NCBI GenBank assembly: GCA_005808475.1
Contig: SYLY01000387.1
Location: 1 to 58,182 of the forward strand
Direction: 5' to 3'
Length of the DNA stretch: 58,182 nt
Source of the DNA: Acidobacteriota bacterium
Lineage (GTDB): Bacteria; Acidobacteriota; Terriglobia; Bryobacterales; Bryobacteraceae
The first letter of the stretch is position 1; each line of letters opens with the position of its first letter. The position numbers were made by a program, and so were the translations under genes. Under the pieces are notes generated by a model. It made no database searches, was not told the origin of the DNA, and saw nothing but the letters and a program-made list of their open reading frames with translations. Positions 1 through 8,856 of this stretch are shown here, piece by piece.

Positions 1-132
1 ACCCGCCAAGAGTTCGACGACTCCAGGTTCGCCGCCGACCAACTCCGGTATCAGAAACGACAAGAGGCGAAGCTCCACGCCAAAGCCAAATCAATGGGTT
101 ACGCGCTCATTCCCCTCGAAGCGGCCGAATGA
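1..132 (+). CDS. IS110-family transposase, C-terminal fragment at window edge
   Basis: The reading frame enters at base 1 and ends at TGA 130-132. It encodes the same C-terminal residues as the full transposase at 56815-58173. It is cut by the window edge and need not be a broken gene. If the window is circular, this is the same copy as the one at the right end and not a second gene. Confidence 0.9.
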   Translation, partial: TRQEFDDSRFAADQLRYQKRQEAKLHAKAKSMGYALIPLEAAE

Positions 133-141
133 GTTCCTTAG
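1..141. repeat. Terminal direct repeat, left copy
   Basis: These 141 bases are identical to 58042-58182. They are the 3' end of an IS110-family element (last 43 transposase codons, stop, and a few bases after it). Exact identity of both window ends over this length is what an assembler leaves when it walks around a circle. 141 is also the largest default k-mer of the MEGAHIT assembler, which would explain the exact length; that attribution is inference. The alternative is two copies of the same IS bounding a linear segment. Confidence 0.95.
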
Positions 142-212
142 GAGTCGAGGATCGGGTGGCGGTGCGAAGCGGGCCTCGCCGTGCCATAATTGACGCGAGG
201 ACCACGCAGCCC

Positions 213-1634
213 ATGACCCGCCCGATGATTTCCCTCGAGTTCAACGAACTGAGTCCCACTCTGATGGATCAGTTTATCGGCGAAGGCAAACTGCCGAACT
301 TCGCGAGGCTCAAGGAGCAGTCCCAGGTGTTCGTGACCGAGGCCGAGGAGATCGCTCCGAATCTCGAACCCTGGATTCAGTGGATCACCATCCACACCGG
401 TCTTTCCTACAAGGAACACGGCGTGTTCGACCTCGGCGACGGCCACAAGGTCCCCTACCCGAGAATCTGGGACCTGTTGTCGGAGCAGGGCCGGAAGGTT
501 TGGATTTGCGGCAGCATGAACGCGGCGTTCGAGAAGCCGCCCAAGGGATATTTCCTGCCCGACCCCTGGTCGGTGGGCGCGCATCCGTACCCGGAGGGCG
601 AGTTCGGAACCTTCTTCAACTACGTGTGCACCAACGTTCAGGAGCACACCCGCGACTCGATGGCGGTCTCCAAGATGGACCATCTGCGGTTCCTGGCATT
701 CATGCTGGGCCACGGACTCTCCCTCGCATCGATTCGGGCGATCCTGGCGCAACTGAATCGCGAGCGGAGCGGCAAATACCGGTGGCAGCGCGCCGTGCTG
801 CTTGACCGGCTCCAATGGGACGTGTTCGCCCACTATTGGAACCGCGAGCATCCCGACTTCTCCACCTTCTTCGTGAACAGCACCGCGCACTTCCAGCACT
901 GCTACTGGCGCAACATGAACCCGGATCCATTCACGCTCAAGCCCAAGCCCGGCGAGCAGGAGGAGTACAAGGACGCCATCCAGTTCGGCTACCAGAGCAT
1001 GGACAAGCTGGTGGGCGAATGTCTCGACATGGCGGGCCCGGACACGGTGGTGGTGCTATCGACGGCGCTGAGCCAACAGCCGTGCGTGATCTACGAACAC
1101 TTCGACGGCAAGGTCGTCTACCGCGTCAACGATCCGGGCGAGTTTTTCACGTACGCCGGAATCAAGGGCGCCTATCGCTACGCCCCGGTGATGGCGGAGC
1201 AGTTCCATCTGTACTTCCAGTCGGCCGCCGACGCCGCCGAGGCGGTGCGGCTCATGAAGGCAATGACCTGCGATGGCAAGCCGTTGATGTTCGTCACGTT
1301 GAAGGAGAACGAAGTCTTCGGCGGCTGCGGCATCTACCAACAGGCGAGTCCGAACGCCGCGGTCAAGAACTCGGCGGGCGAGGCGAAACCGTTTTCCAAG
1401 TTGTTCTATCTGGCGAGCGGCGTCAAGAGCGGCATGCATCATCCCGACGGCATCTTCTGGATCCGCGACCGCGCCCAGAAGGCCTCGGCGGCCGCGCAAC
1501 GGATCTCGCTCCGCCAGGTCGCGCCGACGATGCTCGGTCACTTCGGGATCGGCCGCCGGGACTACATGAGCATGGGGGCGCTGCCCGCCTACGACGTGGA
1601 GGAGACGAGCGCGCGCCCCGTGGCCCGCGTCTGA
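213..1634 (+). CDS. Alkaline-phosphatase-superfamily protein (degenerate metal sites)
   Basis: A 473-aa protein that looks like the alkaline phosphatase / type I phosphodiesterase fold. It has a conserved Thr in an H-T-G context at about residue 62, followed by HG at 69-70, and a late HHPDG motif typical of these enzymes. The usual N-terminal Asp is replaced in FNELSPT, and the usual SDHG motif is replaced by STALSQQ, so hydrolase activity is uncertain. Start: an upstream in-frame ATG at 129 lies inside the IS end and is unlikely. ATG 213 is used here, and ATG 225 is also possible. It converges on, and overlaps by 46 bp, the carbamoyltransferase gene. Polysaccharide modification is inferred from its neighbours only. 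Confidence 0.7.
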   Translation: MTRPMISLEFNELSPTLMDQFIGEGKLPNFARLKEQSQVFVTEAEEIAPNLEPWIQWITIHTGLSYKEHGVFDLGDGHKVPYPRIWDLLSEQGRKVWICGSMNAAFEKPPKGYFLPDPWSVGAHPYPEGEFGTFFNYVCTNVQEHTRDSMAVSKMDHLRFLAFMLGHGLSLASIRAILAQLNRERSGKYRWQRAVLLDRLQWDVFAHYWNREHPDFSTFFVNSTAHFQHCYWRNMNPDPFTLKPKPGEQEEYKDAIQFGYQSMDKLVGECLDMAGPDTVVVLSTALSQQPCVIYEHFDGKVVYRVNDPGEFFTYAGIKGAYRYAPVMAEQFHLYFQSAADAAEAVRLMKAMTCDGKPLMFVTLKENEVFGGCGIYQQASPNAAVKNSAGEAKPFSKLFYLASGVKSGMHHPDGIFWIRDRAQKASAAAQRISLRQVAPTMLGHFGIGRRDYMSMGALPAYDVEETSARPVARV

Positions 1635-3454
1635 GCGAGCATCGGGTTCTCGACGTAGTAGGGCCCGGCCGCCAGACCGTCAATGCGCCCGTCTAGAAAC
1701 GCGCGCACGGCGTCGTCCGGACTGCAAACGATCGGCTCCTCGTGCATGTTGAAGCTCGTGTTGATCACCGACGGCGAGCCCGACAGTTTCTCGTGCTCGG
1801 CGAGAATGTCGTAGTAGCCAGGGTTCTTCGAACGCTGAACCAATTGCGGCCGCGCCGTGCCGTCCACGTGAACCGCCGCCGGGCAGGTCGCCTTCATGAA
1901 ATCGGTGCAATCGAAAGTTACCGTCATGAACTCGGCGGCGTGCTCGGCGCCGGGAACGTTGAAATAGCAACGGTCGCGCGCCTCCCAGAGCGTCACCGGC
2001 GCGAACGGCATGAACTCGGTGCGGCCCAGCCTGTGATTGAGCCACTGGTTCACTTCCGGGTCGCGGCCATGATAGAGAATCGACCGGTTGCCGAGCGCGC
2101 GCGGTCCATATTCCATGCGGCCGTCAAACCTGGCCACCACCTCGCCGCCGTGAATCCGCCGCGCCACCTCGGCCGCCAGATTCGCGGGCTCGAAATAGGA
2201 CAGGCCGGCGCGATCCAACGCCGCCCGCACCTCGGCGGCCGAGTATCCGGGACCGAGGTAGACGCTGTCGATCGGCGCGCCCACTCCGCCCGGCCACGTC
2301 ATGTGGAGCGCCAGCCCGGTTCCGCAGCCGCCGTCCCCCATGTTCGGGTAGACGAAAATCCGCTTGACTCCACCCACCTCGAAGATGCGTTGGTTCATCT
2401 TGACGTTGGCGACGACGCCGCCCGACATCACCACGGTGTCGCAACCGGTCTTCCCGATCCAATACTCGACCACTTGGCAGGCGATCCGCTCGAGTGCGGT
2501 CTGATACGCCGCCGCGACGTCGATCATGGGGAACCGCATCGCCAAGTGCCGCGAGAAGTAGACATTCAGATTCTCGTGGATGCGATAGCCGCCGTCCTCG
2601 ATTTCCACCCGGTCCATCAGGACATCGGTGAGCACCGAGGGGTCGCCGTAAGCGGCCAGTCCCACGATCTTGCCGGCGTGCCGGTCGGCGCGGAATCCGA
2701 GCGACGACGTGACGGTTTCGTAGAACGTGCCGAGCGAATTCGGGTAGCGGATGTTCTGAAGCCGCCGGATCTTGCCGCTTTCGCCAATGCCGATCGAGCC
2801 GGCTAATCCGGTGCCATAGCCGTCGAAAGTGACAATGAGGGCGCGCTCGGCGCCGCTCGCCAGATAGGAATTGGCGGCGTGCGAAAGGTGATGTTCGAAC
2901 CGCTTCAGCTTGCCGCCCAGTCCGAACTCGCCGAGACCTTCCTCGAGCTCTCTTTGCCAACGGCGATGCTCGCCGACACCTTCCGTTTTCCAGGCCTGCT
3001 CGGCCCGTTCCTCGAAATAGCGCGCCGTGAGCGACGATCCGCCCGCGAAGCGGTAAAACGCCCGGTGAGCGGCGCTCTTTTGGATCGTCTGGTTGGGGTG
3101 CCGCAGTCCCGGCACCGGCCGGGTGCGAACCGGCACGCGCTGCTCGGCGTTGGCAAGCTGCTCCTGGAGTCCGGCGTGACGGAAGGCCTCACCGTGCTTG
3201 GCCTCCTCGGCGAAGCTATGCTCGATCGCGCGCTCCTCCTGATCCCACTCGAGGAAGGCGTAGGCGACCGCGTCGATTTCCTCCGGCTTGACGCCGGTGT
3301 AGCGAAACGCCTCCCGGATCGCCAATCGCGGGAAACCGGAGTGTTGTTTCTGGCGGCTGAACCGTTCCTCGCCCGCCGCGAACAGGATCTTGCCGTCTTC
3401 CACCAGCGACGCGCTCGCGTCCTTGTCCAGTGGGGAAATGCCGAGTACCTTCAT
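1589..3454 (-). CDS. NodU/CmcH-family carbamoyltransferase
   Basis: A 621-aa O-carbamoyltransferase, the family that moves a carbamoyl group from carbamoyl phosphate (through carbamoyl-adenylate) onto a sugar hydroxyl. The N-terminal Kae1-like part starts MKVLGISPLDKDASASL and contains the metal-binding HHLSH motif at residues 188-192. The C-terminal part has the EYGPRALGNRSIL signature. The ATG overlaps the stop of the upstream deacetylase gene (ATGA), so the two form a translationally coupled pair. The last 14 or so residues read into the convergent gene and may be non-essential. Likely role: carbamoylation of the exopolysaccharide. Confidence 0.93.
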   Translation of the reverse strand: MKVLGISPLDKDASASLVEDGKILFAAGEERFSRQKQHSGFPRLAIREAFRYTGVKPEEIDAVAYAFLEWDQEERAIEHSFAEEAKHGEAFRHAGLQEQLANAEQRVPVRTRPVPGLRHPNQTIQKSAAHRAFYRFAGGSSLTARYFEERAEQAWKTEGVGEHRRWQRELEEGLGEFGLGGKLKRFEHHLSHAANSYLASGAERALIVTFDGYGTGLAGSIGIGESGKIRRLQNIRYPNSLGTFYETVTSSLGFRADRHAGKIVGLAAYGDPSVLTDVLMDRVEIEDGGYRIHENLNVYFSRHLAMRFPMIDVAAAYQTALERIACQVVEYWIGKTGCDTVVMSGGVVANVKMNQRIFEVGGVKRIFVYPNMGDGGCGTGLALHMTWPGGVGAPIDSVYLGPGYSAAEVRAALDRAGLSYFEPANLAAEVARRIHGGEVVARFDGRMEYGPRALGNRSILYHGRDPEVNQWLNHRLGRTEFMPFAPVTLWEARDRCYFNVPGAEHAAEFMTVTFDCTDFMKATCPAAVHVDGTARPQLVQRSKNPGYYDILAEHEKLSGSPSVINTSFNMHEEPIVCSPDDAVRAFLDGRIDGLAAGPYYVENPMLAQTRATGRALVSSTS

Positions 3455-4485
3455 GATGGCTTTTCACTTTCGAGAAGCAGTTTTACTTCGACCGCCGTCA
3501 TCGCGCGCCCACCAACCTCTCCGAAGAAATAGTCGAAATACCGGCGCAAACTGTCGAGGAACGAACTCAGGTCCGCCTCCGACCGTACATAGGGAGTCCT
3601 GCCGGGGTCGAGCGACGGACTGTGAAAACTGAACGTCAGCACTCCGGCGCCGCGGTCGAGCAGGAACCGGGTGAGTTTTCTGTGTTCGGCGTGCGTGAAC
3701 TCCTCCGGCGACAACCGCAGCCGGTCGACCGCGCCGGCTCGGGCCAGTAGCCCAGCCGCCCGCAGTCTCGACCCCAATCGTCCCGTCGCGGCGCGATACA
3801 GCGCCGGCGCGGCGCGATGAGCCCAGCCCGCGAAGGCGCCAGTTGTGGGTATGCCGAGCAGATCAGTTCCTTCACCCATCCAGTGGCAGTCGGAGGGGAA
3901 TTGGGAGAAATCGGGGCCGCCATCGGAGCTGTAGTCGAACGGGGGCGCCATGCTTAGATCGACCTGATAGCCGAGATCCTTTAATAGGGGAATCATGGTA
4001 TCGCCTATTCCGTACCGTCCGGCCTTGTAGGCGCGCGGCTTCTGTCCGAGATTGGCCTCGATCGCCTCGCCCAGCCGGCGGAGCTTTTCCGCGGCGAGGG
4101 GCAGTGGAAGGTTGGCCGCGTATGAATTGTACAGACTCACCTCCTCTTCGTGGGGCGGATTTACCCACGGATGGAGGTGCGCGCCGATGTCGCAGCGGCC
4201 GTCGTTGAAAATGTCGCGCAGCGGACCATATCCGTCCGGTTGCGATGCCACCGGGTAGTCCACGACATAGGTCGGACGGATGCGGAACTCGTCGAAGATC
4301 CGCTGCGCCCGGCCTGCGTGAGCCATGGCCCGAACCGAGGTGGCCTCCCGGTCGAGCGGCGCGGTCCAGTCGAACTCTTCTTCGGTGTCGATAACCACGA
4401 TGAGCGCGGGTTTCCAACCACGCGGCCAGCGAACGGGACTACTGGGAATCGACAGCGCCAACCGAATAGTGTAGCGTGGCGGCAT
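3451..4485 (-). CDS. Polysaccharide deacetylase-like protein
   Basis: A 344-aa protein of the NodB-like carbohydrate esterase fold. The first motif is VVIDTEEEFDW (Asp33 and Glu35-37). The presumed zinc-binding motif GAHLHPW lies at 101-107. Next comes a segment with RYGIGD that resembles the family's third motif. Family members remove N- or O-acetyl groups from polysaccharides. It is first in a two-gene operon with the carbamoyltransferase (4-bp ATGA overlap) and divergent from the asparagine-synthase-like gene. It differs from the second deacetylase at 51096, which is the DUF3473 type. Confidence 0.8.
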   Translation of the reverse strand: MPPRYTIRLALSIPSSPVRWPRGWKPALIVVIDTEEEFDWTAPLDREATSVRAMAHAGRAQRIFDEFRIRPTYVVDYPVASQPDGYGPLRDIFNDGRCDIGAHLHPWVNPPHEEEVSLYNSYAANLPLPLAAEKLRRLGEAIEANLGQKPRAYKAGRYGIGDTMIPLLKDLGYQVDLSMAPPFDYSSDGGPDFSQFPSDCHWMGEGTDLLGIPTTGAFAGWAHRAAPALYRAATGRLGSRLRAAGLLARAGAVDRLRLSPEEFTHAEHRKLTRFLLDRGAGVLTFSFHSPSLDPGRTPYVRSEADLSSFLDSLRRYFDYFFGEVGGRAMTAVEVKLLLESEKPS

Positions 4486-4566
4486 CTGGTTGGAAAAACT
4501 ACAGTTTGCCGGGCTGCGGGCCGATCACCGAATCGGGCCTATACTGAAGGTAGCCGCCCGATAAAT
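4486..4566. promoter_or_regulatory. Divergent promoter region between deacetylase and amidotransferase genes
   Basis: This 81-bp gap separates two diverging genes, so it should hold both promoters. A TATACT hexamer at 4540-4545 fits a -10 box for the rightward gene. No convincing -35 box was found at the normal distance. Confidence 0.35.
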
Positions 4567-6528
4567 ATGTGTGGAATCACGGGGTTCGTCAGCGCCCGGC
4601 CGGGGGCCGATTCGCTGGCGGTGCTGCGCCGCATGGCGGACGCGATCGAGCACCGGGGACCGGACGATTCCGGGTACTACCACGACGACCACGCCTATCT
4701 CGGACACCGCCGCCTGAGCATCGTCGATCTGGCCGCCGGACATCAGCCGATGTCGAACGAGACCGATACCCTTTGGGTCGTCTATAACGGGGAGATCTTC
4801 AACCACGCCAGCCTCCGCCCCGATCTCGAGCGGGCCGGACACCGCTACCGCACGCGGAGTGACACCGAGGCGATTATCCACGGCTACGAGGAGTACGGAC
4901 CGGCGAGCGTCACCCGCTTCAATGGAATGTTCGCCTACGCGATGTGGGATCGCGAGAAGAAGACGCTGTTTTGCGCGCGCGACCGGCACGGGATCAAGCC
5001 GTTTTACTATTGGTGGGACGGAACCACTTTCGTGTTCGGGTCCGAGATCAAGGCCCTGCTCGAGCATCCCGCGATCCGGCCGTCGCTCAACGAAGCCGCG
5101 TTGTCGGAGTACCTCACGTTCGGATACGTGAGCTCGGACGATTCCCTGTTCGCGGGCGTGAAAAAGCTCCCCCCGGCGCACTATCTCACCCTCGAATGCA
5201 GGGAAGACCGGTTCCACCTGCGAATCGGCCAGTATTGGGAAACGCCGCTGTTTGACAAGCCCGAAAAGGGCGACCCGCGAGAGTGGATCGCCGAGTGCCG
5301 CGCGCGCCTCGAGGAGTGCGTCCAGAGCCGGTTGATGGCGGACGTGCCGCTCGGCATATTCCTCAGCGGAGGTATCGACTCGAGCTGCATCGCCGCGATC
5401 ATGAAGCGGCGGTTCGACGGACCGGTGAAGACGTTCTCGGTAGGCTATCAGGAGGCCGAGTTCGGCGAACTCACTTGGGCGTCGCAGGTGGCGCGGCTGC
5501 TCGGCACCGAGCATCACGAGGTTGTCATCGGGTTCAACGAGTTTTTCGGCGCGATGCCGAAGATGATCTGGCACGAGGACGAGCCGATCTGCTTTTCGTC
5601 GAGCATCCCGTTGTATTTTGTGTCCGAACTGGCGGCCAAGCACGTCAAGGTGGTGTTGACCGGCGAAGGCAGCGACGAGTTGTTCGCTGGCTACGAGCGG
5701 TACCGCTATCATCTGATCAACGAACGCGGAAGCCGGCTCTACGACTGGATGCCCGGCGCCGCCAAGTCGGCGGTGCGTGGCGCGGTGGCGGCGATTCCGT
5801 CGCTCTCGATGCGGCGAAAGCTGCAGCATACGTTTCTGTGCCGTACCCCGGACGTCGAGTCGATGTACCTCGACAACTTCTACTGCGGATTTCCGGGCGG
5901 GCAGTTGAAGGATCTGGCGCGGTCCAACGCGCTCGGCGCCTCGCCGCCCTACGACAGCTACCTGCGCTACTGGAACACCCAGCCGCAGCAGTCGATGTTG
6001 TCCCGGCTGCTGTTCGCCGATCACAAGACGTATCTTGTCGAACTGCTCATGAAGCAGGACCAGATGAGCATGGCGGCGTCGATCGAGAGCCGCGTGCCAT
6101 TCCTCGACCATACCTTTGTCGAGTTCGCCATGCGGCTGCCCGACTCGATGAAGCTCCCGTCCAAGGGCAAGTACATTCTCAAGAAGGCGGTGGAGGACCT
6201 GTTGCCGAAAGAGATCGTCCACCGGACCAAGATGGGCTTCCCTACCCCGATGCGCCGGTGGTTCAGTGAAAAGCGGTGCTCGTTCCTGCTGTCGTACCTG
6301 TGCGACCGCCAAGGGTTGCTCGCCAACTATCTCGACCTGAGCAAGCTCGGCGCGCTGATGGACCGTCACCGGCAAGGAACCGAGGATGCCACCGACCGCA
6401 TCTGGCGGTTATTGAATCTGCAGATCTGGGGCGACCTGTTCGTGACAGGCCGGCGGGTGCGCTGGTTCGACGGCGAGTTGTCGCTCGACCATGTGCGGCA
6501 GGCCACGATCGCGATGCCTCGCGGCTAG
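4567..6528 (+). CDS. asnB: Asparagine-synthase-like glutamine amidotransferase
   Basis: A 653-aa class II glutamine amidotransferase fused to an asparagine-synthase ATP-pyrophosphatase domain. The start is set by MCGITGF, because Cys2 must be exposed as the glutaminase nucleophile; the longer upstream frame is spurious. The glutaminase domain covers about 1-215 with NGEIFN at 74-79. The PP-loop SGGIDSS is at 267-273, and GEGSDELFAGY follows. Such proteins are common in exosortase-linked exopolysaccharide loci, where they probably amidate a uronic acid or similar. A second, different copy lies at 34209-36131. Its 3' end overlaps the convergent glycosyltransferase gene by 4 bp. Confidence 0.93.
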   Translation: MCGITGFVSARPGADSLAVLRRMADAIEHRGPDDSGYYHDDHAYLGHRRLSIVDLAAGHQPMSNETDTLWVVYNGEIFNHASLRPDLERAGHRYRTRSDTEAIIHGYEEYGPASVTRFNGMFAYAMWDREKKTLFCARDRHGIKPFYYWWDGTTFVFGSEIKALLEHPAIRPSLNEAALSEYLTFGYVSSDDSLFAGVKKLPPAHYLTLECREDRFHLRIGQYWETPLFDKPEKGDPREWIAECRARLEECVQSRLMADVPLGIFLSGGIDSSCIAAIMKRRFDGPVKTFSVGYQEAEFGELTWASQVARLLGTEHHEVVIGFNEFFGAMPKMIWHEDEPICFSSSIPLYFVSELAAKHVKVVLTGEGSDELFAGYERYRYHLINERGSRLYDWMPGAAKSAVRGAVAAIPSLSMRRKLQHTFLCRTPDVESMYLDNFYCGFPGGQLKDLARSNALGASPPYDSYLRYWNTQPQQSMLSRLLFADHKTYLVELLMKQDQMSMAASIESRVPFLDHTFVEFAMRLPDSMKLPSKGKYILKKAVEDLLPKEIVHRTKMGFPTPMRRWFSEKRCSFLLSYLCDRQGLLANYLDLSKLGALMDRHRQGTEDATDRIWRLLNLQIWGDLFVTGRRVRWFDGELSLDHVRQATIAMPRG

Positions 6529-7751
6529 CCTCCGATCTCGGCCGCCACGTCTTTCATGAGGCGGTGGACCTCACCGGCGACGCGGGTCCAGGTTCGCTCC
6601 CGGCCCATCCGCGCGATCGCGGCGCGGTCCCACTGGCGCGAAAAAGCCGCCCGTAGCGCCTCGGCGAGCGCGGCGGCGTCGCGCGGTGGAATCACGATGC
6701 CCGCCACGTCATCGGGAATCATTTCGGGCACGCCGCCCACCGACGACGCCACCACCGGCGCGCCGCACGCCATCGCCTCGTGAACCACGTTCGGCCAGCC
6801 TTCGGCATAGCTTGCCAGGCACAAGACGTCGGCGGCCGACATCAACTCGGCCAACACCGTCGGCGGCACCGCGCCGATCATCCGCACCGACGAGCCGAGG
6901 CCGGTTTCGGCAATCGCGGCCCGGATGGCCGGCTCGAAGTCCCCTTCCCTGCCCGGTCCGCCGGCGATCCACAACTCGAGCGGCAGTCCCTGGCTTCGCA
7001 GCTTGGCGACGGCGCGAACAATGTCGTGGTGGCCCTTGCCCTCGACGAGGTAGCCCGCCGAGAGCAGCATGCGCGAGCCGGCCGGAATCCGATGCTTTTC
7101 GCGGCACGCGGCCCGGTCGCGCGGATGGTAGAGAGCTCCGTCGACGCCGTTCGGGATGGTCGCCGAGCGTTCGCGGGCAACACCCAGCGACTCGGCGAAC
7201 CCGCTGAGCGCGCGCGACACGCCGATGACGCGGGCCGCGCGGCCGAACGCCCATTTCTGCGTGGCCCGGATCGACGGCGCGGCGGCGAAGAGCGGCTCGT
7301 TTCCCCGCATCGTGATCAAAAAGGGCCGCTGGAACAGGCGGCCCAGAACCGCCGCCGCGACCCCCTCCGGATGGCCGAAATGCGCGTCGATCAGATCGAA
7401 GCGGTATCCGGAGGTCCATAATCGAGCCGCGGTAAGGACGATCCTGGCGGCAAGGAACCCGGCATTGGCGGCGCCTCCGCGGGGTGGATAAAACCAAGTG
7501 GGATGAAAGACCTCGAGCGGCCCTTGCGTTCTCCGCCAGGCAACGCCGCGCGAGCGCAGAAACCGGTGGCGCCTGTTTCCCCAGTCGAAGACCTGAACGG
7601 GCGCGATGACTTTGACGTCGGGGCCATCGGGCAGCGAGGCAAGCGCTTCCAGCCGGCGTTCGACGAAAATGCCGCACCCGGGCTCGGTCGGGTTGGGAAA
7701 GACGGTGGATAGGCTCAGGCAACTGAGCCGGCGATCAGGCAAGGGGTTCAA
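6525..7751 (-). CDS. Glycosyltransferase family 4
   Basis: A 408-aa GT-B fold transferase. The N-terminal acceptor domain begins RRLSCLSLSTVFPNPTEPGCG. The C-terminal nucleotide-sugar domain has EGKGHHDIV and the E-x7-E type motif around GWPNVVHEAMACGAPVV. The start is probably TTG at 7751 with GGAAGG just upstream; no early ATG exists in frame. It lies alone between the amidotransferase and the partition genes. Its role is likely assembly of the exopolysaccharide repeat unit on the cytoplasmic side; donor and acceptor cannot be told from sequence. Confidence 0.88.
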   Translation of the reverse strand: MNPLPDRRLSCLSLSTVFPNPTEPGCGIFVERRLEALASLPDGPDVKVIAPVQVFDWGNRRHRFLRSRGVAWRRTQGPLEVFHPTWFYPPRGGAANAGFLAARIVLTAARLWTSGYRFDLIDAHFGHPEGVAAAVLGRLFQRPFLITMRGNEPLFAAAPSIRATQKWAFGRAARVIGVSRALSGFAESLGVARERSATIPNGVDGALYHPRDRAACREKHRIPAGSRMLLSAGYLVEGKGHHDIVRAVAKLRSQGLPLELWIAGGPGREGDFEPAIRAAIAETGLGSSVRMIGAVPPTVLAELMSAADVLCLASYAEGWPNVVHEAMACGAPVVASSVGGVPEMIPDDVAGIVIPPRDAAALAEALRAAFSRQWDRAAIARMGRERTWTRVAGEVHRLMKDVAAEIGG

Positions 7752-7769
7752 GCGCCTTCCGGTAGTAGG

Positions 7770-7794
7770 ATCTGATAACGTTCCATTATCAGAT
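7770..7794. promoter_or_regulatory. Perfect 9-bp inverted repeat, candidate Xer (dif-like) recombination site
   Basis: ATCTGATAA and TTATCAGAT form a perfect inverted repeat around the 7-nt centre CGTTCCA. XerC/XerD sites have two 11-bp arms whose inner ends read ATAA and TTAT around a 6-8 bp centre, and this site has that layout. It sits beside the partition genes, where a plasmid dimer-resolution site would be useful. It could instead be an operator for the glycosyltransferase gene. No T-run follows, so a terminator is less likely. Confidence 0.45.
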
Positions 7795-7834
7795 GTTTGA
7801 TGGGGCCGTTACAGTGCCACATCGAGGTGCGCGC

Positions 7835-8182
7835 TCAGATCCCGAGCATCCGGCGCAAGTCCTGCTCGGTCACCGGGTTGCGCGACATGTACTCCGACAG
7901 CGCCTCGACGGCCAGGTCGAGCATGGTGCGCTGCTTGGCCTGCGCGGTCACCTTGAGGCGGTCGCGCAGATCCACCGGCAGATGGAAGGTGACCGGTATG
8001 GTAGGAGCCTTGGGACGGCGAACCGGAGCGGGCTCGGAAGAGACGGGAGCCGGGGGCGGGTTCCGCGACGGGCCGCGCCCGAGCAAATGCTCCTCGACGC
8101 CGGGCGGCAACGCCCCGGCCGATTGCAACAGCGGCCGCTTCAGTTCGCTGAGGACGCTTCTTGGCTTGGTGTCGCCAGACAT
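7835..8182 (-). CDS. Small partition-type protein with C-terminal ribbon-helix-helix-like domain
   Basis: A 115-aa protein. Residues 1-60 are proline-rich and probably flexible. The rest (IPVTFHLPVDLRDRLKVTAQ, then a helix to the end) looks like a ribbon-helix-helix DNA-binding domain. Its gene overlaps the end of parA by 43 bp and is read in the same direction, the usual layout of ParA plus small centromere-binding protein (type Ib partition). The expected role is to bind the plasmid centromere, stimulate the ParA ATPase and repress the parA promoter. The start ATG 8182 was preferred over longer frames that run antisense to nothing recognisable. Confidence 0.75.
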   Translation of the reverse strand: MSGDTKPRSVLSELKRPLLQSAGALPPGVEEHLLGRGPSRNPPPAPVSSEPAPVRRPKAPTIPVTFHLPVDLRDRLKVTAQAKQRTMLDLAVEALSEYMSRNPVTEQDLRRMLGI

Positions 8183-8856
8183 TGGATCACCTCTTCGGTC
8201 AGTTCGCGGATCTCGAGGGCGGCCACCGAACCGCCCGCGTAGCCGAGAATGGTTTGGCCGCGGCCGGAGGATTCGGCCAGCGCCGAGCGCGCGCCGACCT
8301 CGGTGCGCAAAACCTGGATGCCGATGCCATCGGTCGCGAAAAAAGCCTCGGCGGCCTGCCGCGCGTCGCGGCCGAGCCGGTTGTTGCCCGACAGCCGCCG
8401 GTTGATCAGGATCCAGACGCGGAGACCGGGCTTGTAGAGCGCGGTGTCGCGCAACAGGGGCAGCATGGTGACGGCCGCCTGATAGTCGAGTGGACTCGGC
8501 TGTACCGGAATGAGCACGGCCGAGGCGGCGAGCAGGGCCGACCGTGTGATGTCGTCCGAACGCGAGCGGTGAGCGCCGCCCGGCGGGCAATCGACGATGA
8601 GCACCTCATAGTCGCTGCGCGCGGCCAGACTGGGTAAGTCCTTGTGGAGCGTGGAGTTGGGCAGGGCGATGACGTCGAAGCCGAGGCGGTTTTCCTCGCC
8701 GCCGTTGTTGCGCCAGGCGAGGGCGCTCGCCTGGGGATCGGCGTCGACGACGAGGACTTTGTAGCCCGCCTCGGCGAGTCCGCCGGCGAGGTTGACGCAG
8801 GTGGTGGTTTTGCCGGCGCCTCCCTTCTGGTTGGCGACGGCGATGACGACTGCCAT
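8140..8856 (-). CDS. parA: ParA-family partition ATPase
   Basis: A 238-aa Walker-type ATPase with the deviant Walker A motif KGGAGKTT at 11-18, the VDADPQ motif near 39-44 and VLIVDCPPG as Walker B. It lacks the N-terminal helix-turn-helix of long plasmid ParA proteins, so it is the short (type Ib) form. These ATPases bind the nucleoid and position low-copy plasmids before division. ATG 8856 has no clear Shine-Dalgarno sequence. The gene diverges from the exosortase gene across an AT-rich gap with repeated pentamers. Confidence 0.93.
   Translation of the reverse strand: MAVVIAVANQKGGAGKTTTCVNLAGGLAEAGYKVLVVDADPQASALAWRNNGGEENRLGFDVIALPNSTLHKDLPSLAARSDYEVLIVDCPPGGAHRSRSDDITRSALLAASAVLIPVQPSPLDYQAAVTMLPLLRDTALYKPGLRVWILINRRLSGNNRLGRDARQAAEAFFATDGIGIQVLRTEVGARSALAESSGRGQTILGYAGGSVAALEIRELTEEVIQCLATPSQEASSAN

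Noticed and set aside
4525..6375. Long 616-codon open frame antisense to the first amidotransferase
   Set aside because: It is the mirror frame of a high-GC gene, is rich in Arg/His/Gly with no domain pattern, and the opposite strand encodes a full catalytic protein.
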